A DNA stretch of 50,552 bases from assembly GCA_038209965.1 (NCBI GenBank), contig JBBQXF010000019.1, forward strand, positions 1 to 50,552. Reading direction: 5' to 3'. How positions within the stretch are numbered: position 1 is the stretch's first letter; the number at the start of each line of letters is the position of its first letter. A model generated the notes under the pieces. It did no database searches, had not been told where the DNA came from, and saw only the letters and a program-made list of their open reading frames with translations. Origin of the DNA: JALONO01 sp038209965 (lineage in GTDB: Bacteria > Bacteroidota > Bacteroidia > Cytophagales > Thermoflexibacteraceae). Shown piece by piece: positions 28,203-36,329 of this stretch. Both the position numbers and the translations under genes were made by a program.

Positions 28203-28595
28203 ATGCACATCACCCAGATCAAAGAAACTTGCCTCTATGTGTCGGATTTGGAGCGCACCCATGCTTTCTACGCCGAACTGCTGGGCTTCCCGCTCTTGAG
28301 TATAGTGGCAGGCCGGCATGTATTCTTCCAAGCGGGCAGCTCGGTGCTGCTCTGCTTTTTGCCCGAAGCGACCAAGGCCGATCTGGTGCTGCCCCCGCAT
28401 TATGCGCATGGCCACCAACATTTGGCGTTCGAAGTACTCCCGCCTGAATACGAAATCACCAAGCAGGACCTTGTTGCCAAAGGGATCAACATTATCCATG
28501 AACACGAATGGCCAAACGGGTTTCATTCCTGCTATTTCCTTGATCCGGATCAGCACGTGCTGGAAATTGTACAAACGGGGATGTGGCGCGATTGA
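28203..28595 (+). CDS. VOC (glyoxalase-fold) protein
   Basis: A 130-residue cytosolic VOC protein: KETCLYVSDLERTHAFYAEL, LLGFPLLSIVAGRHVFFQAG, HGHQHLAFEVLPPEY, and HSCYFLDPDQHVLEIVQTG are the beta-alpha-beta-beta-beta blocks. The ATG at 28203 begins the domain; an in-frame ATG at 28167 would add 12 residues. Candidate metal ligands are His73 and Glu121. Family members include glyoxalases, extradiol dioxygenases and resistance proteins; nothing decides between them. It ends seven bases from the convergent DUF4834 gene. Confidence 0.85.
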   Translation: MHITQIKETCLYVSDLERTHAFYAELLGFPLLSIVAGRHVFFQAGSSVLLCFLPEATKADLVLPPHYAHGHQHLAFEVLPPEYEITKQDLVAKGINIIHEHEWPNGFHSCYFLDPDQHVLEIVQTGMWRD

Positions 28596-28602
28596 ATATA
28601 GC

Positions 28603-28806
28603 TTATTTCACCTCTTCGTAGTCGACATAGTCGCCACCGAACTTGTCCTTGCGGGCACGCGGGTCAGTGCGGTTGACGCGGACGTCGCCCTCTTTTTGGT
28701 ACCCTTCGCCCACCCAACCAGACAAGCGCTGGCCAAACCTCAAGATGGCCCGCCCAAATCGGTAGCACACATAGACGAAAAGACCAAGTATAAGCAAAAA
28801 TTTCAT
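28603..28806 (-). CDS. DUF4834 small membrane protein
   Basis: A 67-residue protein: one N-terminal transmembrane helix (MKFLLILGLFVYVCYRFGRAI), then a positively charged segment and the conserved tail GGDYVDYEEVK, which is the mark of DUF4834 in Bacteroidota. Function unknown. A -7 box on the minus strand lies 56 bases upstream. Convergent with the VOC gene by seven bases and divergent from tatA. Confidence 0.85.
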   Translation of the reverse strand: MKFLLILGLFVYVCYRFGRAILRFGQRLSGWVGEGYQKEGDVRVNRTDPRARKDKFGGDYVDYEEVK

Positions 28807-28861
28807 TGCAAAATGGGATTTGGGAAACCAATTTGGTGCAGCACCTTACACGTTAGATGGG

Positions 28862-28869
28862 CAAATATA
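28862..28869 (-). promoter_or_regulatory. -7 box of the DUF4834 gene
   Basis: TATATTTG on the minus strand, an exact TAnnTTTG, 55 bases upstream of the ATG at 28806. It mirrors the identical box of the divergent tatA promoter. Confidence 0.4.
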
Positions 28870-28944
28870 AGCTTAAATGTGACATTTTCCTCACCCGAAA
28901 ACCCCCAACTCTAAACCTTTATGGATTTTAACAGTCTAAAGATT

Positions 28945-28974
28945 TTGTTTCACTCAGTTTTTTTTCTATATTTG
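28945..28974 (+). promoter_or_regulatory. promoter of tatA
   Basis: TTG (28945-28947), a 19-base spacer and TATATTTG (28967-28974): a complete match to the Bacteroidota TTG-N17-23-TAnnTTTG promoter. It ends 19 bases before the ATG at 28994. The best promoter in the window. Confidence 0.75.
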
Positions 28975-28993
28975 CCAAAAGACCAGTAAAGCC

Positions 28994-29203
28994 ATGACGC
29001 TATCTATTTTATTATTTCTCGGAAGTTTGGGCGGTTGGGAGATTCTATTGATTCTCTTTGTTGTCCTTTTGTTGTTTGGTGCAAAGAAAATCCCTGAGTT
29101 GGCCCGCGGTTTGGGTCGGGGGATCCGTGAGTTCAAAGATGCCACTAAAGACATCAAGGACGAACTGGAAAAAAGTGTACAGGACGACCCCAAGCGCACA
29201 TAA
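28994..29203 (+). CDS. tatA: Sec-independent protein translocase TatA/TatE
   Basis: A 69-residue Tat pore subunit. One N-terminal helix (LGGWEILLILFVVLLLFGA) leads through the invariant FGAKKIPELARGLGRGIREF to an amphipathic helix and a charged tail (DATKDIKDELEKSVQDD). TatA assembles around the TatC complex to export folded proteins across the inner membrane. tatC is not in the window. It has its own promoter and terminator, so it is transcribed alone. Confidence 0.95.
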   Translation: MTLSILLFLGSLGGWEILLILFVVLLLFGAKKIPELARGLGRGIREFKDATKDIKDELEKSVQDDPKRT

Positions 29204-29209
29204 TACGAT

Positions 29210-29256
29210 TGCAAGACTTGTCAAATCTCACCCATTTGACAAGTCTTGCAGTTTTA
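29210..29256 (+). terminator. rho-independent terminator of tatA
   Basis: A 17-bp perfect stem: TGCAAGACTTGTCAAAT (29210-29226) and its complement (29234-29250), loop of seven, followed by GTTTTA. Strong intrinsic terminator seven bases past the tatA stop. Confidence 0.85.
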
Positions 29257-29355
29257 ATAGCTCATCCGTTTTTCCCGAACCCATTTGGAAACGGTGGTTC
29301 GGGTAAATGAAGACTATTCGTTCACAAACAATTATCAACTAACCTATTACCAGAC

Positions 29356-30798
29356 TTGTACTCATCGTATCAAAAAATACGTGCGGCACTGGATCAAAAA
29401 CAAACCACTTGTCAAGCAATCGTTCGCCATTATTTGGGTCAAATTGCCCAAATAAACGACCAACTGAATGTTTTTTTGCAAGTTTATGCCGACGAGGCAT
29501 TAATACAAGCCGAACAAATCGACGCAAAAATGCAACAGGGCAAGGCGGGCAAGCTCGCTGGCATGGTGGTGGGCCTCAAAGATGTGATCTGTTACAAAGA
29601 TCACCGATTACAGGCCGGTAGCCGCATTTTGGATGGTTTTAAGTCACAATTTTCGGCCACTGTGGTCGAGAGATTGATGGCCGAGGATGCTATTATCATT
29701 GGCCACCAAAATTGCGATGAGTTTGCCATGGGGTCGTCCAATGAAAATTCCGCTTTCGGCCCTACCCGCAATGCGCTTGACCCCTCGCGGGTGCCTGGCG
29801 GATCTTCGGGTGCTTCGGCGGTGGCCGTTCAAGCGGGCATGTGCACGGTTTCACTCGGGTCAGACACGGGCGGATCAGTGCGCCAGCCGGCCGCTTTCTG
29901 CGGTATTGTCGGCGTAAAACCCACTTATTCCCGGGTATCCAGGCACGGTTTGTTGGCGTACGCTTCTTCCTTTGATGTGATCGGAATTTTGGCCACCGAA
30001 GTGGCTGATGCCGCCCTGGTGCTCGAGGTGATTGCCGGGGCCGATGAGTTTGACAGTACGATTTCCCAATTGCCCGTCCCAGCTTATGCGGAATTGCGGC
30101 CACTGGCACGCAAACCGACCATTGCCTATATCAAAGAAACAGTTTTCAGTACTGGGCTGAGCCGCAGTGTACAGCAGGCCACCTTGGCCGCGCTTGATGT
30201 GCTCCGAAGCGAAGGCTACACCGTGGAAGAGGTGGATTTTCCCTTGCTCGAGTATGTGCTGCCCACTTATTATATTTTGACCACCGCCGAGGCCAGTACC
30301 AACTTGGCCCGCTACGACGGGGTGCGCTATGGCTATCGCAGCCCCAATGGCACCGATCTGGAGTCGATGTACAAAAAAACCCGATCCGAGGGTTTTGGCG
30401 AAGAAGTAAAGCGCCGGATCATGCTTGGCACGTTCGTGTTGGGGTCAAGCTACCAAGATGCCTATTTTACCAAAGCCCAGAAAGTGCGCCGCCTAATCCA
30501 AGAACGAACCAACGAACTATTGGCCCGCTATGATTTTTTGGTGTCGCCTACCACCCCGACTACCGCTTTTAAAATCGGGGCGCTCGATGGCAACCCGTTG
30601 GAAATGTACTTGGCCGATATTTTTTCGGTCCAGGCCAATGTGGCGGGTATCCCGGCCATTTCAATCCCCAACGGGGCAGATGATAACGGGCTGCCCATTG
30701 GGCTACAGTTAATGGCCGGCTATTTTGAAGAAGAAAAACTGCTGACTTTCGCTAGTACGTTGACCAAATTTTTATCCAAAATTTCAGTTTTGACATAG
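29356..30798 (+). CDS. gatA: Asp-tRNA(Asn)/Glu-tRNA(Gln) amidotransferase subunit A
   Basis: The amidase subunit (480 residues) that releases ammonia from glutamine or asparagine. The Ser-cisSer-Lys triad is visible: VVGLKDVICYKD has the lysine, VPGGSSGASAVAV the cis-serine block and GSDTGGSVRQPAAFCG the nucleophile. The first residues, after a TTG start, are YSSYQKIRAALDQKQTTCQAIV, which is the normal GatA opening, so TTG at 29356 is the best start; in-frame upstream codons run to a stop at 29308 with no ATG. With GatB (25826) it forms the GatCAB enzyme; gatC is not in this window. A terminator separates it from tatA, and I see no clear -7 box. Confidence 0.95.
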   Translation: MYSSYQKIRAALDQKQTTCQAIVRHYLGQIAQINDQLNVFLQVYADEALIQAEQIDAKMQQGKAGKLAGMVVGLKDVICYKDHRLQAGSRILDGFKSQFSATVVERLMAEDAIIIGHQNCDEFAMGSSNENSAFGPTRNALDPSRVPGGSSGASAVAVQAGMCTVSLGSDTGGSVRQPAAFCGIVGVKPTYSRVSRHGLLAYASSFDVIGILATEVADAALVLEVIAGADEFDSTISQLPVPAYAELRPLARKPTIAYIKETVFSTGLSRSVQQATLAALDVLRSEGYTVEEVDFPLLEYVLPTYYILTTAEASTNLARYDGVRYGYRSPNGTDLESMYKKTRSEGFGEEVKRRIMLGTFVLGSSYQDAYFTKAQKVRRLIQERTNELLARYDFLVSPTTPTTAFKIGALDGNPLEMYLADIFSVQANVAGIPAISIPNGADDNGLPIGLQLMAGYFEEEKLLTFASTLTKFLSKISVLT

Positions 30799-30829
30799 TA
30801 TTTTATTTTATTAAACTTTTACGAACAAG

Positions 30830-32602
30830 ATGTCAACACATCTGACCAAATTTACGCTTAGCACTGCACTATTGGGATTTCTTTACTTTGCTGGCTCAAA
30901 CCAGCAAGCCCAAGCGCAAGCAGCATTCAATGAAAAGGAGTACAACAAAGCAAAAAAACTTACCGACTCGTTGTTGATCAAAAGGCACGCGGATGTTGCG
31001 GTAGCCTTATTCACCGATTTTTTTGAGTTCATCTATCCCATCGAGCAGGCTCCGGGCTTTCCCGGGGAGCTCTCGATTGCCGAAGCTCCTGAAGAGATTA
31101 GCAAAGACCTGTTGTTTATCCCCAAACCGGACATTATCCACTTTGAGGACGAAGATCTAGTGTACGACTATGTACCCAAGTTTGCCGACGATGTGCTGGA
31201 AGATCGGCTATCCTGCCTGAGCGGCTCCATCCCGTTGGCCTTCAACCCCCAAGTGCGCGGTTTTATTGATTATTTTGCCCTCAAACGCCGTGATTATACC
31301 CTTCGGATGCTGGGCAAGAAAAATGTTTTCTTCCCCTTGTTTGAAAAATACTTGAAAGAATATGGCATACCCGATGAGCTCAAATACTTGTCCATCGTGG
31401 AATCGGCCCTCAATCCCAAGGCTCGTTCGCGGGCCGGCGCGGTCGGGTTGTGGCAGTTTATGCCCGCCACTGGCCAGATGATGGGTCTTAAACAAAACAA
31501 TTACGTGGATGAACGGATGGATCCTGAAAAAGCCACGATTGCAGCTTGTAAATACCTCCTTCAACTGTATAATTATTTCGGGCAAAATTGGGAGTTGGCC
31601 TTAGCTGCTTATAATTCTGGCCCCGGCACTGTACAGCGCGCCATCCGGCGCTCTGGTGGGAAGACCGACTTCTGGAAAATCTACCATTTGCTGCCCGCCG
31701 AGACCCGTTCTTATGTGCCCATGTTTACGGCCGTCACCTACATCATGCACTACGCCGAGGAACACAACTTGATCCAGGATCAGCCCTATTATTCCATCCC
31801 GTACGCCACTGTATCGATCGATCAAACTTTGAACGTCAAGGCATTGGCCCAAAAGTTAAACATTTGTACCGATGATTTGGAAGAGCTGAACCCGGAATTG
31901 AAGAAAGGTGTGGTCCCCCCCACTGGTAGTTATGCGCTCCGTATCCCCGCCGACCGGGCAGAGTATTTTTATCAGAACAAATGGGAAATCTTGGAAAGTT
32001 CGCGCACCTTCAGCCGCGACGTACCTGCCAAGCGCCAGAACAAATATGCTCGCTATGCCAACGCAAACCGTTCCGAAGCGGGCGAGGTGGGCGAGGAACT
32101 AGAGGTCAGCAATAAGCGCACCACTACCCGGACCACCCTCCATACCATCCGCAAGGGAGAGTCCCTTGGGTTGATTGCTCAGCGCAATGGGGTAAGTGTC
32201 AAGCAATTGCGTCAGTGGAACCATCTTTCGGGCAATAAGTTGATCGCAGGTAAGAAGCTCAAGATCATCAAAGCCGTAAAAGGGGCGGTAGAAATTAATG
32301 ACCCAGAAAATAACGGGGAACTGCTGGCTGTGCAGAAGTCTAGCGCTCCCAAGCGCGACAGTAAAGTAATCGCACCGGCTGGCCTGACCAAAAACCAAAA
32401 GGCCAAAGCCGAAATTCCAAAAGCTGCCGTAAAGCCACTCACCGAAAATAAGAAAAATGGCGAGTCCTGTCATGTGATTCGCAGTGGAGATTCGCTTTGG
32501 GCCATCGCCCAAAAATATGGCCTCAATGTAGAGCAATTAAAAAAGCTCAATGCCATGCGGGACAACAAAATCAAAATTGGCCAAAAGTTAAAAGTTGGTT
32601 GA
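30830..32602 (+). CDS. MltD-like lytic transglycosylase with two LysM domains
   Basis: A 590-residue exported murein hydrolase. Residues 1-30 are a signal peptide (FTLSTALLGFLYFAG). After an N-terminal region of unknown function (31-160) comes the SLT domain at about 168-310 with the catalytic Glu191 in IVESALNPKARSRAGAVGLW and the family blocks QFMPATGQMMGL and AAYNSGPGTVQRAI. Two LysM domains bind peptidoglycan at 436-480 (HTIRKGESLGLIAQRNG) and 547-590 (HVIRSGDSLWAIAQKYG). It cleaves glycan strands to 1,6-anhydro ends in the periplasm or at the outer membrane. Membrane-bound MltD usually has a lipobox; none is seen here. A hairpin follows the stop. Confidence 0.94.
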   Translation: MSTHLTKFTLSTALLGFLYFAGSNQQAQAQAAFNEKEYNKAKKLTDSLLIKRHADVAVALFTDFFEFIYPIEQAPGFPGELSIAEAPEEISKDLLFIPKPDIIHFEDEDLVYDYVPKFADDVLEDRLSCLSGSIPLAFNPQVRGFIDYFALKRRDYTLRMLGKKNVFFPLFEKYLKEYGIPDELKYLSIVESALNPKARSRAGAVGLWQFMPATGQMMGLKQNNYVDERMDPEKATIAACKYLLQLYNYFGQNWELALAAYNSGPGTVQRAIRRSGGKTDFWKIYHLLPAETRSYVPMFTAVTYIMHYAEEHNLIQDQPYYSIPYATVSIDQTLNVKALAQKLNICTDDLEELNPELKKGVVPPTGSYALRIPADRAEYFYQNKWEILESSRTFSRDVPAKRQNKYARYANANRSEAGEVGEELEVSNKRTTTRTTLHTIRKGESLGLIAQRNGVSVKQLRQWNHLSGNKLIAGKKLKIIKAVKGAVEINDPENNGELLAVQKSSAPKRDSKVIAPAGLTKNQKAKAEIPKAAVKPLTENKKNGESCHVIRSGDSLWAIAQKYGLNVEQLKKLNAMRDNKIKIGQKLKVG

Positions 32603-32632
32603 TGCCATTGGTTTTACTTTGACCAAAAGACC

Positions 32633-32665
32633 TACCCCCAAGGATTGTTAAAATCCTTGGGGGTA
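32633..32665 (+). terminator. hairpin terminator of the transglycosylase gene
   Basis: Perfect 14-bp stem TACCCCCAAGGATT (32633-32646) and complement (32652-32665) with a five-base loop, 30 bases past the stop. No T run follows. Confidence 0.65.
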
Positions 32666-32993
32666 AATATTGGGGGGCAGGTCGGAGGAAGGGGAGAGGC
32701 CCAGAACAACGACGGATGGTGAATCACCCATCACCCCTAACGCTGGCCAAGCCCATTACTTGGTCACTTGATCCGAATGGGAGCCTCCCATTTTTTGCTT
32801 GGCTTCCGTTCCCGCCCACCCCCGCACACATTGAGTGCCCTCACCTAGGCAACTTCGGCACGGTATCTGCAATAATTTCTTGGATTTATTCAATGTTGAC
32901 CCTACAAATATCAATTGGCACTAGCGAGGGTTGTCATCGCTGATGTAGTCTGAAACTGGGTGTAATAGTGGTTTATTCAACTCATTTGGGAAC
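32666..32993. other. intergenic region
   Basis: Nothing supported. A plus-strand frame (32716-32943) is proline-rich and shows no feature of a gene. The region leads into the SWIM gene without a clear -7 box. Confidence 0.5.
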
Positions 32994-33470
32994 ATGCAAG
33001 AACGTCCGTTGCTGACAAAATCTGCGTTACAACATTTTGCTACCGATCGCAGCTACGAAAATGGCACTGGTTACTACATCAAAGGCGCGGTGGGCAAAGT
33101 CATCCGTGATGGAACCGTGTTTACTGCTTATGTCCAAGGCTCGGAGCTATACAAAGTGCGCCTCCGCATTGCCAATGGGCGGGCCGAAAAGCATTGTAGC
33201 TGTGCTTATGCCAAGGACAGCCTTTGTAAACATGCCGTTGCGGTGGCATTGGCAGTTATCGATGGCCAATATGTGCTGATCGATGCCAAGCCCCCTGTCC
33301 AGCAAAGTGCCGAAACGGAGCCGATGCTTTATGAAGTGGAGGATCTGTTGGCCAAGGCCGACGAAAGATCTAAATCTGCTTTTCTACGGGAATTGTTGGC
33401 CAAAAATGCTGAATTGCGGGAACTGTTCATTCGTTATACAACGCAATACCCAACAACACTTTCCGCCTGA
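32994..33470 (+). CDS. SWIM zinc-finger protein
   Basis: A 158-residue protein with a central SWIM zinc finger: Cys68-x-Cys70-x7-Cys78-x-His80 in HCSCAYAKDSLCKHAVAVALA. The N-terminal part (KGAVGKVIRDGTVFTAYVQGS, YKVRLRI) is the beta-sheet typical of the domain. The C-terminal 60 residues are helical and charged. SWIM domains bind DNA or proteins and are often found next to SNF2-type helicases, but no helicase is present here. The TGA stop overlaps the ATG of the next gene (TGATG), so translation is probably coupled to the glycosyltransferase. Confidence 0.9.
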   Translation: MQERPLLTKSALQHFATDRSYENGTGYYIKGAVGKVIRDGTVFTAYVQGSELYKVRLRIANGRAEKHCSCAYAKDSLCKHAVAVALAVIDGQYVLIDAKPPVQQSAETEPMLYEVEDLLAKADERSKSAFLRELLAKNAELRELFIRYTTQYPTTLSA

Positions 33471-34474
33471 TGCCTTTTCCCAAGATCACCATTGTTACTC
33501 CCTCCTACAATCAGGCCCTCTACTTGGAGGCAACCATCCAGTCGGTGTTGGCCCAAAACTACCCCAATTTGGAATATTTTGTGGTGGATGGCGGGAGTAG
33601 TGACGGATCGGTGGAAATCATCCAAAAATATAGCGACCAGTTGGCTTGGTGGGTCAGTGAGCCCGACCAAGGCCAGAGCGAAGCCATCAACAAAGGGCTG
33701 GCCCGGGCATCGGGCGAGGTGATCACGTGGCTCAACAGCGACGACCTGCTGGCCCCCAATGCCCTGCACACCGTTGCCTCCCTCTTTGCCGACCATCCCA
33801 ATGCGGGGCTGGTACACGGGGAGAGCACCATTTTTTGGGGCAATGCCCATCAACCCACCAAGGAAATGACCAAAGCCGCGTTGGGCGATGACATAGTCCT
33901 TCAGAGTTTGGGCGGGATGCCTTTTGCCCAGCCATCGGCTTTTTTCCATCGGCGGGCCATTGATGCTTTTGGGCTACTGGATCAGCGCCTGCACTACGCA
34001 ATGGACTACAACTTGTTTGCCCAGATCGCCCTAAACTATGATCTTGTCCAGTCCTCGGCCCGGCTGTCCTGTTATCGGATGCACGATGACAGTAAAAGCA
34101 CTTTGCACAATGCGCACTTTGCCCGCGAATATGCGGTGATCATTGGCCGTTTGCTCCGCGCTTTCCACCATGCAGCCCCCCTAATTGATGTATTGCAGAA
34201 ACATGGTTTGTCCGTAGCGGGTGATGTGACCTATGTCGCCCCGTCAAAGTGGTCTTTTGAGCAGTTGCAAAGTGCGGTTGCCTATAATCTCAAATCACAA
34301 TTGACCTTCTACTACGAGGGATTGGCCATGCGCGAAGTTTGCCAAGTGGCTGCCGCATTGGCCGAAATCGCCCCCGCTTTTTTCCACCGGTGGCCCCAAC
34401 TGCAAGTTGCGCGGCAAAGAGCCACTTACTTGCCTGCCCCCATTATAGGTTGGCTAAGAAAGTTCGCTAGGTGA
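33470..34474 (+). CDS. GT2 family glycosyltransferase
   Basis: A 334-residue GT-A fold glycosyltransferase. The N-terminal ITIVTPSYNQALYLEATIQS, the donor-binding DGGSSDGS (40-47) and the D-x-D-type NSDDLL (89-94) are intact, and WWVSEPDQGQSEAINKGLA is a common motif of the colanic acid/WcaA-like group. The rest is a helical C-terminal region. It has no membrane helix, so it probably acts at the inner membrane face on a polysaccharide or lipid-linked sugar. Its start overlaps the SWIM gene stop by one base, suggesting translational coupling, which is odd because the two functions have no known link. Confidence 0.92.
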   Translation: MPFPKITIVTPSYNQALYLEATIQSVLAQNYPNLEYFVVDGGSSDGSVEIIQKYSDQLAWWVSEPDQGQSEAINKGLARASGEVITWLNSDDLLAPNALHTVASLFADHPNAGLVHGESTIFWGNAHQPTKEMTKAALGDDIVLQSLGGMPFAQPSAFFHRRAIDAFGLLDQRLHYAMDYNLFAQIALNYDLVQSSARLSCYRMHDDSKSTLHNAHFAREYAVIIGRLLRAFHHAAPLIDVLQKHGLSVAGDVTYVAPSKWSFEQLQSAVAYNLKSQLTFYYEGLAMREVCQVAAALAEIAPAFFHRWPQLQVARQRATYLPAPIIGWLRKFAR

Positions 34475-34537
34475 AGTACATCCGTCGTCTTTGGAATATT
34501 TTATGTTAAGGGATAGCATAGGCACGTTTGATTCGCT

Positions 34538-34545
34538 TAAATTTG
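34538..34545 (+). promoter_or_regulatory. -7 box of the first secreted paralog
   Basis: TAAATTTG, an exact TAnnTTTG ending 32 bases before the ATG at 34578. It supports this start over the upstream open frame (from 34491). Confidence 0.45.
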
Positions 34546-34577
34546 TAAACCTCAACCCGACTAACCAATTCTCAGGT

Positions 34578-35486
34578 ATGAAAAAAGCCCTCACCATTCA
34601 TTTATTGCTGTTAGCGATCACTTTGCTGTTGGCAACCCCCAAGATCGAGGCGCAAGCCACCAAAAAACGTCCTGCCAAAGGTACTAAAACCACTACCACC
34701 CAAGCGAATCCCAAGCCAAGTGCTGAGTCGGCAGTGGTGAAAGTCACGAAGGATTTTGTTAATGCTTACAGTAAGCTGACCGAAACCAAAGACAAGCAGA
34801 GTGTCCTGGTTTTTATGCACGAAAAGGTAACCTCCGATCTGGTCAATGCCGATATCGGTGGGCGGGTGCGCAATTTCACCAGTGATTTTGAGGGGTTTGA
34901 CAGCCACCTACAACGATTGGTAAATGCCGAGGGCCTCAAATTGTCGTACCAACTGAAACAGGTCATCCAAGACTACCAGGGTGAGCAAGTGGGCGTAACG
35001 GCCTACACTGCCGAGTACCAAATGGAGCGGGAGGGCAGCGTATGGGAGCGCGGCAACGAAACCGTGACCCTGACCTTAAAAAAAATCAATAACGAGTGGA
35101 AAATAGTTCACTACGCCACCGTGACGATCGAAGATGAAAAACTGCGCGGTGATTGTTTTTGCGAGGTGTTTGAGTCTAGGCCGGGCAACTTTGTGACCAA
35201 GACCATAGTGCCCGGTGGGCGCAACTACGATGCCTTGTTGCACAACTTTGAATTTATCGCCCGGACTACCGGACGGGTGATCAAAGTAGATGCATTCAAT
35301 TTCCGTTGGGAAGACAACGGCGAAATCTATTTCGATGACGGTGCGCCGCGTGTAAGTTCGGTGGCGGCCACTCCACCGGGTCGCCTTTTGGGCATTGCCG
35401 CCGAAAAATCAGATGCCATTTTCCTCATTCTAAAAGAATATTTTTATAAAGAGAACTGTGCCAATATCAAAATCCGTAAGAAATAG
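34578..35486 (+). CDS. secreted protein of unknown function, paralog A
   Basis: A 302-residue exported protein: signal peptide (MKKALTIHLLLLAITLLLATP, cleavage near EAQ) and a low-complexity K/T linker to about 45. The first domain (52-185) has the shape of an NTF2/SnoaL-like fold with ETVTLTLKKINNEWKI at its end. The second domain (186-302) has RGDCFCEVF (190-198), TKTIVPGG, NFEFIA, WEDNGEIYF, LGIAAEKSDAIFLI and ends ENCANIKIRKK. It is similar to the next gene in the same blocks, including a C-x-C pair (Cys193, Cys195) and a C-terminal Asn-Cys. I do not recognise the second domain. It overlaps paralog B by 29 bases, so the two are surely one transcript. Confidence 0.8.
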   Translation: MKKALTIHLLLLAITLLLATPKIEAQATKKRPAKGTKTTTTQANPKPSAESAVVKVTKDFVNAYSKLTETKDKQSVLVFMHEKVTSDLVNADIGGRVRNFTSDFEGFDSHLQRLVNAEGLKLSYQLKQVIQDYQGEQVGVTAYTAEYQMEREGSVWERGNETVTLTLKKINNEWKIVHYATVTIEDEKLRGDCFCEVFESRPGNFVTKTIVPGGRNYDALLHNFEFIARTTGRVIKVDAFNFRWEDNGEIYFDDGAPRVSSVAATPPGRLLGIAAEKSDAIFLILKEYFYKENCANIKIRKK

Positions 35487-36315
35487 GCCCACTCCGCAAT
35501 TATGGTTATTGGTCTGGATGTCGTTTTTTGCTGCTCCCTTGTATGCACAGAATGGCTGGGGGAGCGGTGCTTCCAACTATGTAGAAAATTTTGCCAAAAA
35601 AAGTATTGCCATTAAAAACCGGGAAGATGTGGAAGCGCTTTCCACTTATTTGACGCGTGATGTTTCGGTTTCGTACACATTGATTGCCCTGAATGGCCAA
35701 AAAAGAGTCGTACATGGCGATTGGCGGGAGTTTTTGAGAAACATGGAAACGCTACTGACCGATAGCTCGACGGAAAAGAAGTACGAAATGCGCGGGGTCA
35801 AATATGATGCTGAAGTGGGGAACTACACGATCGCCACCTATCAGCTGGATTATGTGCAGTACCGGGGCGGCCAAGCCCAGACCAAAGGTATGGAAACCGT
35901 GACCGTTACTTGCCGCAAAGTGGATGACACTTGGCTAATCACGGATTTTAACTCTATCGGGATTGAACTGGAACGCTATCGGGGCAGCTGTCTGTGTGAG
36001 ATTTTTATTTCAGAAGAAGATAAATTCACCACTAAAACGATTGCACCCAACGGCAAATCCTACCAATCGCATTTATTAGAATTCGTGTTTTCCGTCTGCG
36101 ACCACCGAAACCAAATATACGCCATCACGGCGGGCAAAAATTTTTATAAATGGCTCATCAATGGCGAAGTCTATTTAATGGCGTCGCCCGAGGATTGCAC
36201 CATTCAGCCCACCACTGCGTTGGGGCTGGCGGCCAATAAAATAGAGGCAATACGGATAATTATTGAGAAGCATTTGCTGCTGGCCAACTGTACTACGGTC
36301 TCAGTCAAGAAATAA
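35458..36315 (+). CDS. secreted protein of unknown function, paralog B
   Basis: A 285-residue exported protein starting at GTG 35458, inside the end of paralog A. The N-terminus has a positively charged lead and the hydrophobic LWLLVWMSFFAAPLYA, cleaved near YAQ; an ATG at 35518 would remove most of the signal, so GTG is preferred. An NTF2-like region (about 41-168) is followed by the same second domain as in paralog A: RGSCLCEIF (175-183), TKTIAPNG, NGEVYL, LGLAANKIEAIRII and a C-terminal NCTT. The cysteines Cys178, Cys180 and Cys278 align with A. Function unknown. It ends 14 bases from the convergent kinase gene. Confidence 0.8.
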   Translation: MPISKSVRNRPTPQLWLLVWMSFFAAPLYAQNGWGSGASNYVENFAKKSIAIKNREDVEALSTYLTRDVSVSYTLIALNGQKRVVHGDWREFLRNMETLLTDSSTEKKYEMRGVKYDAEVGNYTIATYQLDYVQYRGGQAQTKGMETVTVTCRKVDDTWLITDFNSIGIELERYRGSCLCEIFISEEDKFTTKTIAPNGKSYQSHLLEFVFSVCDHRNQIYAITAGKNFYKWLINGEVYLMASPEDCTIQPTTALGLAANKIEAIRIIIEKHLLLANCTTVSVKK

Positions 36316-36329
36316 ATGGTTCGTGCTGG

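Noticed and set aside
32716..32943. A proline-rich 75-residue frame.
   Set aside because: No homology pattern, no promoter, and biased composition.
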